A DNA stretch of 64,000 nucleotides. It comes from Purpureocillium takamizusanense. Taxonomy: Eukaryota; Ascomycota; Sordariomycetes; Hypocreales; Ophiocordycipitaceae. The translations under genes were made by a program, and so were the position numbers. The DNA lies in NCBI RefSeq assembly GCF_022605165.1, contig NC_063076.1, positions 744,001 to 808,000 of the forward strand, in the 5' to 3' direction. The notes beneath the pieces were generated by a model that was given only the letters and a program-made list of their open reading frames with translations, ran no database searches and was not told the DNA's origin. Positions 11,289 to 24,300 of the stretch are shown in pieces (within the stretch, counting starts at the first letter, position 1; each line of letters begins with the position of its first letter).

Positions 11289-12977
11289 TCACACCCTCTC
11301 GCGCCGGTAGCAGTCGGCGAGCATGCGCTTGCGCCCGACCTTGCGGCTGCGGGCGCTGTACTCGTCGTTGTTCTCGACCTTGACGGGGTCGATGTGCTCG
11401 GGCGCCTCGTTGATGAGGCGCGCCACCTCGCGGACCTGGCCGATCTTCCAACCACGCAGCACCATCAGGCACGTGGCGGCGGCGACGAACATGAAGCCGG
11501 TGAAGAGCTGGGTGCCCAGGTAGCTGCCGGTGCCGGCGACAATCTGCAGCGCGATGGGCTCGCTGAACAGGCAGGGCAGCATGATGGTCAGCCACACCAA
11601 GCTCAGGGCCGAGGGGACGTGCTTGAGGCCGACGACCTCGGCGGTGACGGGGCCGATGGTGGTCCAAAAGGTGCCGGCGACGGCGCCGCAGATGATGGCG
11701 AAGAAGATGAGCACCCCGTAGACCTTTGCGTTGACCCAGATGACCAGGGAGAAGACGCCGGCCAGCAGCGTCATGAGCGCCGACATGTTGATGCGCCCGG
11801 TGCGGTCGCTGAAGTAGCCGACAAAGGGCCGGCCGACGCCTTGGCCGAGGTTGAAGAAGGCGCTGATGAGGGCGGCCTCCGAGGCGCCGAGGCCAATCTC
11901 GTTTGCGTAGTTGGCGAGGCTGAAGATGAGGACCACGTAGCCCAGCATGCTGAACCAGCCAAAGGCGAGCAGCAGCAGGAACTCGGGGCGGCGGAAGAGC
12001 GAGGTGTCAAAGGCGAGCTGGCTGGAGCCGATGATCTTGTTGCGGTCACGCACGAGCAGGGTGCAGGTGGTGTTGACGACGAAGGCGAGGACGCCGAGGA
12101 TGCGAAACGCCCACTCGATGCCGAGGTTGCGGATCATGGCGCCGGCGGCGAAGGAGTAGAGCAGGCCGCCCATGCCGGAGCCGGCGGCGGAGAAGCCGTT
12201 GGCGAGGGAGCGGCGGGTGCTGAACCACTGGGGCACGATGCCGACCGAGGGGGTGAAGAGGAAGCCCATGCCGAGGCCGAAGAGCACGCCCTGGGTGAGG
12301 AAGAGGTGCCAGATGCGGGTGGCGAGGCTGGCGCAGATGAGCGAGGCCGTCTCCATGACGACGCCGGCCAGCATGGTGGGCTTGGTGCCGAACTCGCGCG
12401 TGCAGACGGTGGCGAGCGGCGAGCACAGCAGCGCGCAGCTGATGCTGAGGGAGCCGACGAAGGCGTAGTCGAGGGGCGTCGCGCCGGGGAAGGAGTCGGT
12501 GGCGAGGTAGTGCGCGAGGAAGACGCCGTACGACGAGTTGAGGCCCCAGGTGTGCGCGTTGATGGTGGCGACGCAGGCGGTGCACACCCAGCCGTAGCCG
12601 CCGTTGGGAGGCGGCGGCGGGTTGTTGTTGTTTTGAGGGTTGCTACCATCATCGTCCCCGTTGGCGGTGCCGTCGACGGCCCGCATGACCGACGGTTCGT
12701 GGAAGCCGTCGTTGTCGTCGTTGTTGTCGTTGACCGGCCGGGCGTCGAGGGTCACGTCGACATCGCCCCCCTTCTTCTCATCGTCCGCCTCACCACCATC
12801 ACCAGCTCTGGCTCGGCCGGCACCGTACTGGCCACTGTGCTTTTCCACGGCCGCGGCCGGACCATCGTCGGGGGGACTCGTCTGGTTGCTGCCGGGGGCA
12901 TGGCCGCCGTGATGGCCCGGTGCCGGTGCCGGGGCCGGTGCCGGCTTGTCGTCGCCCGTCGGCGTGTTGGACTCCAT
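11289..12977 (-). CDS. MFS transporter, monocarboxylate-transporter (MCT/SLC16-like) family
   Basis: A 12-helix major facilitator of the fungal Mch/MCT type, predicted to move small carboxylates or related solutes across the plasma or an internal membrane; the substrate cannot be read from sequence. It is intronless, with 562 residues from the ATG at 12977 (an in-frame ATG at 13007 adds ten residues). The first ~128 residues are cytosolic low complexity rich in Pro, Ala, Gly, Asp and Asn. The family signature NGGYGWVC follows at the start of TM1. Further supports are the PLATVCTREFGTKPTMLAG loop after TM2-3, the YFSDRTGRINM loop in the second half and a short basic C-terminal tail. Orthology to a particular yeast Mch protein is not resolved. 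Confidence 0.88.
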   Translation of the reverse strand: MESNTPTGDDKPAPAPAPAPGHHGGHAPGSNQTSPPDDGPAAAVEKHSGQYGAGRARAGDGGEADDEKKGGDVDVTLDARPVNDNNDDNDGFHEPSVMRAVDGTANGDDDGSNPQNNNNPPPPPNGGYGWVCTACVATINAHTWGLNSSYGVFLAHYLATDSFPGATPLDYAFVGSLSISCALLCSPLATVCTREFGTKPTMLAGVVMETASLICASLATRIWHLFLTQGVLFGLGMGFLFTPSVGIVPQWFSTRRSLANGFSAAGSGMGGLLYSFAAGAMIRNLGIEWAFRILGVLAFVVNTTCTLLVRDRNKIIGSSQLAFDTSLFRRPEFLLLLAFGWFSMLGYVVLIFSLANYANEIGLGASEAALISAFFNLGQGVGRPFVGYFSDRTGRINMSALMTLLAGVFSLVIWVNAKVYGVLIFFAIICGAVAGTFWTTIGPVTAEVVGLKHVPSALSLVWLTIMLPCLFSEPIALQIVAGTGSYLGTQLFTGFMFVAAATCLMVLRGWKIGQVREVARLINEAPEHIDPVKVENNDEYSARSRKVGRKRMLADCYRRERV

Positions 12978-15900
12978 GTCCGCGGCAAGAGGGTGCAAAG
13001 TATACAAACGTATATACTATAATGCACGTGGCGGGGGGGAAAGTCGAGTTCTTTCTGGCTCTAACCTTTCCTTCTCTCCAATCGATCTCGGGAGTCGAGC
13101 CGCAAGAAGGTGGTGACGGTCCTCTCCACGACTCAACTGGACCTCCGAACCGCCCCCGGTCCCTCACATGCACTCAACTCAAGCTCACTCACCCCTCCTG
13201 CCTGCCGCCTGAGCGATAGCAAGCAAGCAAGCAAACAAAGACTCGCCACTTTTCCCCGTTCACTCAGGCAAAGTGGCGGAGAAAACGGTTCGCAACGCGG
13301 GGGTGAATGTATGTATGTTGGTTACGCAAAAACGATGCGATACGAGAGAACCAACCGAGGGGGGCCGATTTTTCTCGTCGTCGTCGACGACAACGTCAAA
13401 AGAACAGATAAAGACGGGGACAACTATCAGGAACGAGAGAAGGGCGGGCAGAAGAAGACCGAGAGTTTTTAATAAAAAACACCAAGTCTCTAGGCCGGCA
13501 TTTTTTTTTTCTACGGTTACTACATACGTATTGCAAACGACGGCGCGTGCGCCCTCTTTCCACCTTGCCTGTTTACCTCGTTTAGCCCGTGACAAAGAAG
13601 ACGGGTCGGAGAAAAAGCGACCGACCAGACTCCACGCGTGCAGCAAAGCGCCCAGGATGATTCACGGGAATGGCCCTCGGCGGTCCGACTCCGCTGCCTC
13701 TCAGAGAAGGGAAGGGGAAGGGGGAGGGGGTTTGTGGATTCCGAGCCACTTTTTCCCATGTCCCCCTTCTCTCTGAGCGTTCGGTCTGTCTGCGGGCGCC
13801 CTCTCGCTCTTTCGTCTGGACTCGGAGCCGTCTATCACCGTGCCGCGGCCCCCCAAAGGAGGGCGCCCAAGCGCCAATGGAAGGGCCTGTCCCGAAAACG
13901 GGTTGGTTACTCGCCGTGGGGCCCACGGGAATAGCCCGGTGGGATGGAGCTCGGGGTTGAGTATGCTGCTCTGTCCATGTGGCGGCGGGCGTTGGCGTTG
14001 GCGGTGGAGGAGGGATCTAAGTTGCATGTGGATGGATGGACCATAAGTACTTTACTTTGTAACCCTTGCCAAACGCGCAGCACTGATGTCTGGTCTGGTG
14101 TGCGGCGGCGGCAACAGCCCTCTCGTCGGCGCTCGGGTTCGGCAGTGCTTCAGGCAACGAAACGCGGGGTAGGAGAGGAAGGTTATGTCAACTGTCACTG
14201 TGTTTGTTGGGCCGAGTGCCCGGCCGGCCGATGACTTGAGTTGGCCGCCCCATGATGTCTTCAATCCGGTCCTCGACGCAGCGATACTGCGCCGCCTGCT
14301 TCCGGCAGCATTGGAGCTGGGGCAATGCTTCGCAAAGTACCCTGTCCAGTGCAGGGTCTGTCAGGGAGGAGAAAAGGGGGGAAAGGGCCCTGGAATCAAC
14401 GATAAGCAAAAGAACACTTCTACTACCGCCAGGAATTCAAAAGTTGAGGGCAAACTTTCTCCCCCCCGAGTGGCACCGCCGCTGCCGCCGGGTCGCCGCA
14501 GTCGGAGAAAAGCGGGTCTCCACCGTCGCGGCTCGGCCGAAAGGTTTTCTTTTCTTTTTCCTTCGTTTTTGGCAGGTTTGCTTGATGTTGTTGTGATTGA
14601 TCCGTCCAACACCGTGTATGTCTGTCAACCTCAGCAACAATTGACATCGGTCGACGTGAGGATTGAGCAGCCATTTAACCAAATGTGAAAAAACAAAGAT
14701 GTTTTTTTTTAAACAAAAATTTCTTGGATGAATGGAATCAAGCAAAATGGTAATGCCCGTTCCTCGGCGTAGGCCGCGATTGACGGCGGCATGTAGCCTC
14801 TGCAGCGGCGGGCCTATTGATCCTGCAAGCACGGCGCCGCCCGTCACGTCCCTGCCGTGCCTCGCGGCCCTCCTCCATTCAGAGGCCACCCTGTGCCGCA
14901 CGCCACCCCCAAATGCCGCTGCAGCATGTATGTACGTATGTCCTTTGTTTTTCTCCGGCGGCTTCCAGCGGGCGTTGTCGTGGTACCCCTGGCACCTGGC
15001 CTGACGAAAGTGGATCGCGGAGCGCCACGATTCACGTCATGATGCCAGAGACATGGAACGGTTCGGGATAGTAGGTAGTAGTAGTGGTGGTGGAGGCCCG
15101 TTCGCACGTCTAGACGATAGAAAGGCGGAAGCCGAGACGAAGAAAAAAGAAACAAAATGGGAAATGACCACACAACAGCACTTGCGACAAAATGTCCGTC
15201 TACGTCCGATCCGAGAGAGAGATCAAAAATTGTGTGGCCGCCACGCTGCATTTACGAAGAACGCGGCGGCGGCGAAGAACAGCACGGGGCCGGCAGGCCT
15301 CTTGCGAGATGACGCATCGCGTCGGTTCGGTGCGCGCCGACGTGAGACCCGGGCCCGGACCCCGGGCCCCAGTTCGTCCGTCCGTCTGTCTCATACTAAG
15401 AACCATCAATCCCGAGATTTGAAGAAAACGAAGAAAACGAAGATGAAGAACGCATGGGCAGAGCCCACATCACCTAGGTCCAGACCGGGATCAGACCACA
15501 TGCAGACCGATGAAGCGCCCGGAAGCATCATCTCCGGTCCTTTCTCATTTCCACTGCGACACATGTGATGAAGAAGGAAGAAGAAAGAGCCACACGTGTT
15601 CATGTGAACGAATACGCACTGACGCGATTCGGCGTGATGGACATGCCCGCGGTGAATTCACTCGGACCCGAGGCGTGGACGCGGGGATTCGACATTTGAC
15701 CCAGACAGACCGCCGCTCCCGAAGAAGAGGTTGTCGTTGTCGTTGCTGCTGCTGCTGTTGCTCTTGTTGTTACTGTTCATGTTGCTGTTACAGTAAGTCC
15801 AGTACTGTACTGTATTGCTGTTGCCCGACATGTACTACTAACTAACGTTAGTGAACACTTTCAAAGCGGCCACGCGGAAGTGAGGTCGGCAAATAGCAAG

Positions 15901-17292
15901 GCCTCAACTAGATGTTGAGGTGCACTGTATACATGAGACGGCGCGTCAACATATGTAAACACCAAAACCCAACTCCCAACATTCTCGTGCCCAGCCTCGA
16001 GAAAGTAATAAAAGTGCACGGACGACCGTCTGGTGGACCATATTGTGTCCGACATTCATCGTACACTACTTACTTCCAGAACTTTACGGACAGAGAAAGA
16101 CGACACGGCCCAGATCGGTGCAACTCCATGTTGCCAACGCGCCATAGCAGATGTTAGTAGCCGTCAGTTTAGCCTTGCCGACCGCATGTCCGTCCGGTAG
16201 AAATCTCGCCTCAGCACGTGGCGCAGTCACCGCGCGTGTGCGGAGCGAGCACGCACGCGTCAACTGCGAGATGCACGGCCCGGGGACTGTCAATGTCATG
16301 TAGGCTGTGCTTCTTCATGTTGGCCTCATGCAGACCACAAGGCGTGGTGATGTGTGTGAATCGATCGTATCCGGGTGATTTGAAAGACCTCTTCATGTTG
16401 GCTGCAGCTCCAGTTCAAGTTAGCTTCAATTCACTCAGTGTCCATCAATGGCGTCCCCTGCGCCTTGGTTCCGACTGAAGTTGCCCTCTATTCGAAACCA
16501 ACACAACTTCTTGCTGTCTGTGCCATGTTACAGTGCTAAACACAGCACAACACAACACAACACCACAGTCGCGTTCGGTTGGCCCAATCTGTTGGTGTTG
16601 GGAACTCGCTCGCTCATCGGCCAATGGCCTCCCCACGATCGATTTTAAATCGTCCATTATATCCCCCAGCCACCTCAGCCTGCCGCAGACCCTGCCTGGG
16701 CTGTCAGGTCCCGATCCTTCGGGACGGTGCGGCGCACCCAATCGACCCCGTCAGGACGGGCAACCAAGTGCACTTTTGTAAGTACCGAGCAGATGCAGCT
16801 TGCTGTTGAGAATCCATGTCCATAGCCGCACATATGACGAGTCTCGAGGCGACAGCACCCTTCCTTCCCCCCCAACGCATGTTTCACCGCGTCCGTCGGA
16901 CCACAAATAGAAATCCATCAGAAATCTCATCATTAGTTATTGGCTACGTACGGATCATATACGTTACCGCCCCTACCATCCCAAGGCTGTTTCCCTCCAG
17001 CCCCTCCCCCTGGTCGACCTTGGGGAGTGAGTGTTGGGCAGACGCATCAAGGCCAAGCCAACCGATGTGCGGCGGCAACAGGACACGGCCTTGTTTCCAC
17101 GTCGGTCAGGTTGGTGCGTGTACCATACAGTAGTTCCGTCCGTCCCCCGGCATAGGTATCATTTCAAGGGGCGCTCCCCTGTTTATTTGTCCAAGACTCA
17201 TTACTCAGCGCGGCGCAAACAATTCAACGACACAAGACGACACAGCAACACACGTTGTGGGGAGGGGCGCAATGTTTGCTCCCGCCCCCTCA
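12978..17292. other. Gene-free interval, 4.3 kb
   Basis: I could not assemble any gene here on either strand: open frames are short, lack family motifs and run through homopolymer or simple-sequence tracts. It must include the 5' region of the MFS gene and the 3' UTR of the acetate-type transporter. A CTG/TTG-rich microsatellite lies at about 15735-15790. Confidence 0.6.
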
Positions 17293-18374
17293 TCATGCCT
17301 GCTCGCGATCCGTCTTGATGCCGCGGCGCTCACGGCCCTTGTCGGACCAGGGGAAGTGGAAGACGGGGACCTGGAAAAACGAGTTGCTGTGAAAGGGAGG
17401 GGGGGCCACAGCGTTAGCGCACGCGGGTCTAATATGAAAAAGTTTACGGGATGGGTTTTCCCGCGCGTAGAGGTTTGCTTTTGCTTACCTGCTGTCCTGG
17501 ATGCCGGCGAGGGCATTGTACCACGCCAGGAATGCGGCGAGAAAGCCAAAGAAACCACCCGTCTTCTGCAGGCCGAGGGCGGCCGTCTTGTTGCCCATGT
17601 CGAGAGCGTACTGCTCCGTGGCGAGGAAGAGGAAGGCGAGATCCAGGGTCAGGAAGAGCAGGAAGAAGGCGACGGTCGAGCGCAGCGTGCAGAGCAGCAG
17701 CATGGTCGTGAAGATGAACCAGCCGGTGAGGAAGAAGCCGATGGGGCTGCCCGTGTTGCCCGAGTAGGGCCCGGTGGGCGCCGTGATGCCCCAGTTGGGC
17801 GTCAAGAGGATGGCGTACGAGATCCAGAAGCCGCCGTACGAGGAGAGGGCCGTGGCGCCGAAGGTGTTACCGCAGGCCATTTCCCTGTCGCCCATCTCAG
17901 TTAGCAACTCGCGCACACACACACACATAAACACAAACATGTACACCATCTTACGCGCAGAGAAATGCGCGGTCCCCTCCCAAAAAGCAGGCGAAGCAAA
18001 GTTGGCAGACAGAACAACACTCACCACATGCCGGCTAGCAGCTGGACGAAGCCGCCGTAGCCAAAGGCCAGGGGCACGACGACATTGGGCGCCGAGACGC
18101 CGCGCGCGTGCATGTTGATGGCGGACAGGACAAACGTGGTGAGCGCAAAGGCGCACAGGCCGAGGGGCGCGGGATTGGCGAGCTTGCGGTGCTCGTAGGG
18201 CTTCCAGACGCCCGGGTTGAGGGTGCCGGCATCGGCCTGGGCGAATCCGGACGTCATCTGGGAGTAGTCGTGGTGGTGATGGCGGTGGACGTGGTCTGCA
18301 CCGTTGGAGGCGAACTGGGCCTTTTCAGCGTCGTTGGCCGTCGGGGGCATGACGGCGACGGGCTCGGTCGACAT
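17293..18374 (-). CDS. GPR1/FUN34/YaaH-family acetate (or ammonium) transporter
   Basis: A six-helix plasma-membrane carrier of the AceTr family (yeast Ady2/Ato, Aspergillus AcpA), usually importing acetate with protons or linked to ammonium export. Exons are inferred as 18374-18025, 17884-17489 and 17386-17293; introns 17885-18024 and 17387-17488. Joining gives [28 protein letters not shown] across the first junction and a C-terminus with FPWSDKGRE, both family hallmarks; 279 residues. The [15 protein letters not shown] motif opens helix 1. The N-terminal cytosolic tail contains a short His-rich run (HRHHHH). Acetate versus ammonium specificity is not decidable here. Confidence 0.92.
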
Positions 18375-21300
18375 GATGGGAGTAGTATATAAGTTTTTAA
18401 ACTGTGTGCTATCGTGCGCGCGCGCTCGAGGAGTAGTAGCGTCCGGAGCCTGGAATGCGGGTCGGGGATGCCGGGGGGCGTCCGTCCAGGTTCAATCGGG
18501 GGAGGGGCGTGTGTGGTGTGATGTGATGGTGGTGAGAGCGGGAGGAGGGCAATTATGCGTGCTGGCTTGGTGACCCGGTGGGTATTATCTGTGACGGGAG
18601 CGAGCACCGGGCGGATCGAGACGGCCGAGGGCCAGCAACGCAAGAGGGCCGGGTAGGTAGGTGATGAGGGGAGGATGTCACAGAAGGATGATGAGGACAA
18701 GAACACCTGGGGGGTAGGGAGCAGCAGAGCGGAGAAGGGGGGGGGAGGAGGGGGAGGAGGAGGAAGAGGAGGGAAGGATGGGACGTTTATAAGTAGGGTC
18801 GGGCAAGTTGAGGCCGAGCTGGGTTGTATGTACGAAAGTAGGTGGTGCTACAGCACAGCAGGCAAGCTCTCACTTCCACTCACAGGCACATGTACAGTAC
18901 CACTCGGCCAGAGCCCAGAGCAGCATTTCTCATTATTTTAGCATTGGCGGGCCATTGGGGGGAGGGGGGTACGAGTACGGGGTGCCGCCGGGGCCCTGCA
19001 GGGACGACTCAGATGGGGTCCGTCATGGACCAGCAGCTATGGGGACCTCCCTCGTCACGAGACAGCCGGGGGGGTGGAGGGGGTCCCAGGAACGGAGACT
19101 GGTGAGAGCATGTTGAAGGGGGGGGGGGACAGACAGACCGACGATGGACGACGCGATGTAGCCGCCAGGTCGACGAGTTGGCAGGCAGGGCCGCGCGCGC
19201 GCTCGCGCCGTGTAGCAGGGCTGGGGGATGGGGGAGGTGGATGAGGTGGATGAGGAGGAGGAGTTACATCGAGGACCGGGCTTGACGTGTAGCACGTAGT
19301 AGGTACTCGCCAGGCCAGCCTAGTCCGCCGTCGTCGTCGTCGTCGTCTCCTTGTTTGCTGGCTGGCTGGCTGGCACGGATTGGCGACGGCGGGCGGCGCG
19401 CGTTGTGGGCACTTGGACGGAAGCTTGTCGCGGGAGTAATACCCAACAACATACTCCGTACATGGTGCTTGCTGCCGCTGCTGCTGCAGCTTCCGCTGCC
19501 AACGACGGCCCCGTCTCCAGCAGCAGCAGTTAGCGGCAGCGGATGGACGAAGGGATGTCGGGGCCAAGGCTAGCCGGGTGGCCGGGTGGGCCGCCGCCGG
19601 GGGGGCCGGGGTGTGTGTCTGTGTCTGCGTCTGTGTCTGTGTGTGTGTGGGTGGGCGTGTCTGTGTGGTGGATGGGCGGATGGAAGATGATGGGCGGCGC
19701 CCGATGCGTAGATGGTGGTGGTGGTGGTGGTGGTGGTGATGCATGGATGGATGGATGGATGGATGAATGGCCCATGTGTCTGGCGATGGACAAGCAGCAG
19801 GCAAGGCAAGCAGCCGAGGGGAGATCAGCCACTGGGGAGGAACCTCTCCTCCCCAGACCAGGCTTGCCAGGCCAGGGCGGTGCTGGTTCTGGCAAAAGTC
19901 TGTGCTGGTTCTGGTATGGTGGTGGTGGTGGTGGGTGTGCCTCCATGTCCAGTCGAGTGAGTCCCCAGTCAACAAGTTCGTCAGTCAAGCTGCTGGAGCC
20001 AGTGACAGCCATGATGGTCGTCCATCATGAGCCAGCTCGAGCACCCAGGAAGAACCAATACGCAGTACTACTACTCCATGCCACTTCTGCTGCTACCAGC
20101 AGCAACACAGACACAGATGGGCGCACTGCTTGTGTCCTGTACACGACACGTACCCTCCTTTCAAGCCCAAGCCCTCTCTTTTTTAGTTTGCGGACGGAGG
20201 GAAGTCTGTCTAGTGGAGGAGGAAGGGGGGGCCCGTCGTCCCACTCTGGTCCTCCTCACCTGATGCCACACCACACGCGGAAAATGGGGTGGTGGTGGTG
20301 CTTTGTTGTGCATCAATCCCGCCATGGTGGCGCCGCCTCTGAAGAAAATCGATGAAGAATGCCAAACAAGCCCCCATTGTGTGCGAAAAACAAACACCCT
20401 CGACGCAAGGTCTTACTGTAAAAACACACACAGAACAATCACTCGTTCTTGAAAGGCAAAATGGCCCAAACAGGAAACGCAGTTGGAAAGGTCTCGAACG
20501 CAGTGGTGGGGATGCATGTTTGCTTCGTTGACATGCGACTTTGCTGCTCAAACTAACAACAGCCCTTTTTTTTTCTTGCCTTTCTCACTGTCATATTATT
20601 GCTGTCGCCGCTGCTGCTGGGCGCCGCGCCGCTCATCGCCGGTCGGCGCTCCACGGGGCCGGTCGGACGCCTCGACCTTTTTTTCTCTCTCTGACTGTCT
20701 CTTTTCTGCCCTGGCGTCGATGGCCGGCAGTGCAGTGCGGCTGTTTCCCACCCGCCGCGCCCCTTCTCCCTTGTTCCTTGGCCGGACGAGCGGGTCTTTT
20801 TGCTTGTTGGGGGGGGGGGGGGTCTTTTTCTTTCGTTCAGGGCTCGAGCCTCACATCGAGCGGCGGCGGGCGCCAGATCTTCATCGGAGGCGGCGGGGGT
20901 CCCCGGGGCAGAGGAGCACAACGAGCGGGCCTCGAAGGTTTTTTTTTTTTTTTAATAAATTATTTACTGATAACGCCATCGTGGCCCATGGAACCGTGGG
21001 ACTAACTTGTACGTGTTCCATCTACGCAAAGATCGCCGCTGGCCACCTTGCTACTGCTACGGGGCGTCCCATCCATAACCTGCATACGAAAGCACATATG
21101 CGCATGTCAGGTAGTAGCATCAAGCAACGGGCGAGGCGGGGGGGGCACAGCGTCTGCGCCGAAACAGCATTGCTGTCCTGTCGCCGCCGCCGTCGTCGTT
21201 GTCGTCGTGTTGGACATGGAGACCAACCAGCCCAGCCCAGCCGGCCAGCCAGCCGCAGCGCGTCCATGGACTTTCGCAGAACGAGAGCTCGGACTCCGGC

Positions 21301-24300
21301 CGTGGTTTTTCTGGAACACGTTTCCATGGTCCGTCCCTCTCCACTACACCCCTTCCTCTCCGGCCGGGGGGGCTCTCTCTCTCTGTCTTTGGCTGGCTGG
21401 GCTTCGCTTGCTTGCCCCCCCCCCAATTTATCATTACCCTTCCCATGCGCCCGCCCACATGCCGCCCCCGCTGGACAGCCACGCCCCGGAGGGGTGGTGT
21501 GGTGTTTGGCCAGCAGTGAGTTAGCTGGTGCTGAGCTCCGTGAATAACTAACTGCTAGCTGGTGCTGCAGCAGTTGGCGAGGGAGGCGGTGCGACGACCA
21601 CGCGTGCCCGCGGTGCTTACTGTGCGCCCTACTGCCCAGCGGCTTGTTGCTCTGCAGCTCTGCTGTAGAATTGCTTTTTACACATCCTCTTTCTTTCTTT
21701 CTCTTCCTCTTTTCGGTTCTTCCCTCCATCGCTAACGACCGAGCGACCGACAACATGGCCCCAGAAGTCGTAGCTCCAGCCGTGGCTGGCTTCGGCCCTG
21801 CCGCCAGCAGCAGCAGCAGATCCCGGTGATCACTGCTGCGGATGAATGCAGGATGCCGGCTCAACTGGGCCGGTTTCCCTTTTTTTCCCTTCCCTGCAAC
21901 TGGTCCCCCCGCCCCCCCCCCCCACCCGGCAATCCTACTCTACTCCTATGAATAATCCAGCAGCAGGCGGTGCATTCATTGCAGGGTACGCACACACTAT
22001 GTACGTTGGCGTCTACGAAACGGAAACCACCCCGAAACGAGTTCAAACGCAGGCAAGGAAGCCAGAGCGGCACCGACGGCACCCGTGCCTCGGCCTCGAC
22101 TGGGTCCCTCCCTCCTCCTGCGCTCTCTCCCACACACACACGCACGAGCAAGTGATGGGGCGTAGCATTGTAACGGGCTCGCCATGTGCGGCAAAAGTAG
22201 GTGGTAAGTTAGTAGCTGCTGTCTATACTTCATGCTTCGACGAGGCGCGCACTTTGTGAAGTAGAAGAAGAAGAAGCGAGCATTCGGCAGTTGAAGCTCC
22301 CGCAGCCGCCTCATGTCATTCATCGGCGGGCACGCCCCTTCCAGTCGCCAAGAGTCGTGGCGCGCGGGGGACGGCCCAGAGGGAACCCAAGCGGGCTGGC
22401 GAGTTCTTGCAGAGCTCACCGGAGGACGGTAGTAGTAACATGGTAGTGCCTTGTATGCTATGTATGCAGACTGGTGGATGGCTGGGAGCCTCAACAGTTG
22501 ACGACCAACGTCCCTCGGGCCCTTTCCAGGCCGCTCTCACCACGGCGGCGGGCTGGCTGGTTGGCGACTGACTGATGGACAGACAGACAGACAGACAGAT
22601 AGATGGACAGGCCTGCTGTGGAGAAAAAGGCCGCTCCGACAGGCGAGACACGGGTTTATCGAGAGACATTGATGCTACTACGTACCATCACTACCGAATA
22701 GGTACGATTATCTGCTCTGCTCCTCATTGATGGGCTCGCTTGTTGATCCCGTCTCCATACGTCAAATGCTTGTGGAGCTTTTGTGGCCGTCCTTTTTCTT
22801 ACAATATCCCCGAGTGAGCCTCCGTTTTGTGTTGCCGTGCAAAAAAAACCTTGTAATCAAAAGACGGAGAGAGAGAGAGAGAGAGTCGCACACCTCGGCG
22901 AGCATAAAAAAAAAGATTTGGTCTCCGTGTCTCCGTCGTATCATCTCCCGGCTGCTGACATCATCTCGGCCGCAGCAGCTGCAGCAGAAGAGCGGGGGGG
23001 TCCCCATCTCCATCCCCATTATCCCCGGCGAGATCGTCAGCCAGTCAGCCAGCCTGCCGTCCCCTCTACTACTAACCCCCCCCCCCGGCTCCCGCGGCCG
23101 CTCTTCTTCGCCTTATCCGCATCGAGGAGCCTGCTCCGCTGCAGCAGCGCGTCGCCGTCCTCCTTGTCCGTTCGACTCGCCCACGAAGAAGGGGGGGAAC
23201 GTCTGACGACGGGGCAGCGGTGCAAGACGCCAGCCAGGCCGCTGGGGGTGGTGGTTGGTGGTGGACGCGGCAACGTCGAGGGAAGAAACCCTGCCGCCTC
23301 CACCTGTCACCCTCGCAGCCCGTTCGATATTCTTCGTCAAGCTTGTCTTTTTTTTTTGGCCCTTCCTTCCTTCCTTACACCCTGCCCTGTCCGGCCTCCT
23401 TGCGTGCTCGCAGGGCTTCTGCGTGGAGTCAGGAAGCAAGCTGCGGCATCAACCCCTGCGGAACAGAGTGGACTCTTCTCTACGAAAGTACTACTACGTA
23501 CGACCTGTAGGCACTACTAGGAATGGCTTCCTCGTCTGTGGCATTTTGTGGTTCCCGGACGGAACAGCTGTGGCCCCCCCCCCCCCGTTTGAGGCCATCG
23601 AGTCATGCGGGAACCCATCTTCCTTCCTGCCGCGCATCTCGGGGATCCATGGACTGTCCTCCTCCTCCTCCTGCTCCCATCCTCCATGGCGCAAGACAAC
23701 GGGCTGACACGAACGCCCCCCTCATCGAAAACAAAAGCCCCCCCCCCGGTAGCAGCTCTTCCCCGCACCGGTAGCTCGCCCATCGTCTCGGCCGTGAATT
23801 GAATCAATGTCGTGCAGTTTTCTTCAGCGACCCAGCCGTCCGTGCTCATTGAACCATGGCCGATGTCCGTCCACCCAGCATAGCCTGTGCCTGTTCCACA
23901 GACTACTAACTGGTAGCTACGTAGTTACAAACTGCGAAGCAAAACTTGCCCGCTAAGCACTACGTACTGGTAGTCCACCCTCTCTCTCTCTCTCTCATCC
24001 CGGTGAGTGAAGTGCCACATCGTCACCTCCATGCTGCTGCAGGCCAAAGGCACAGCTAGCCCGTCGCCCGGCCTTGGCGTGGGATTGCCACACACGAATC
24101 AATCGGACATGCATCTCGGCTCTTGCGGCCATCCCACGCGCCCGCGCCCGCGCCACCCCCGTCTGTCCATCCATCTGTCCGTCGGGGCAGCAGAGTCGCG
24201 GCGAAGCTGTTGTTGGGGGGGGGATGGCTTGAAACCCGACCGGCGCTTCCTGCGGCGGGCCACGGCCACGACCACTCACTCACCACGAGCAGCGAGGCCA

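Noticed and set aside
11394..13022. 542-codon plus-strand frame
   Set aside because: It is the antisense shadow of the MFS transporter; its product is an Asp/Glu/Gly/Ala-rich string explained by the codon bias of the real gene.
19543..20355. 270-codon plus frame and a 306-codon minus frame nearby
   Set aside because: Both are driven by GT, GGT and GGAT microsatellites and have no recognisable domain.
20483..21547. 354-codon open frame in the gene-free interval
   Set aside because: It runs through poly-G, poly-T and Arg/Ser-rich GC tracts, overlaps a 280-codon frame on the other strand, and has no motif or gene-like codon use.
22670..23975. Several TACGTA palindromes in non-coding DNA
   Set aside because: The count over the whole window is close to what a 6-mer would show by chance, so enrichment is not supported without computation.
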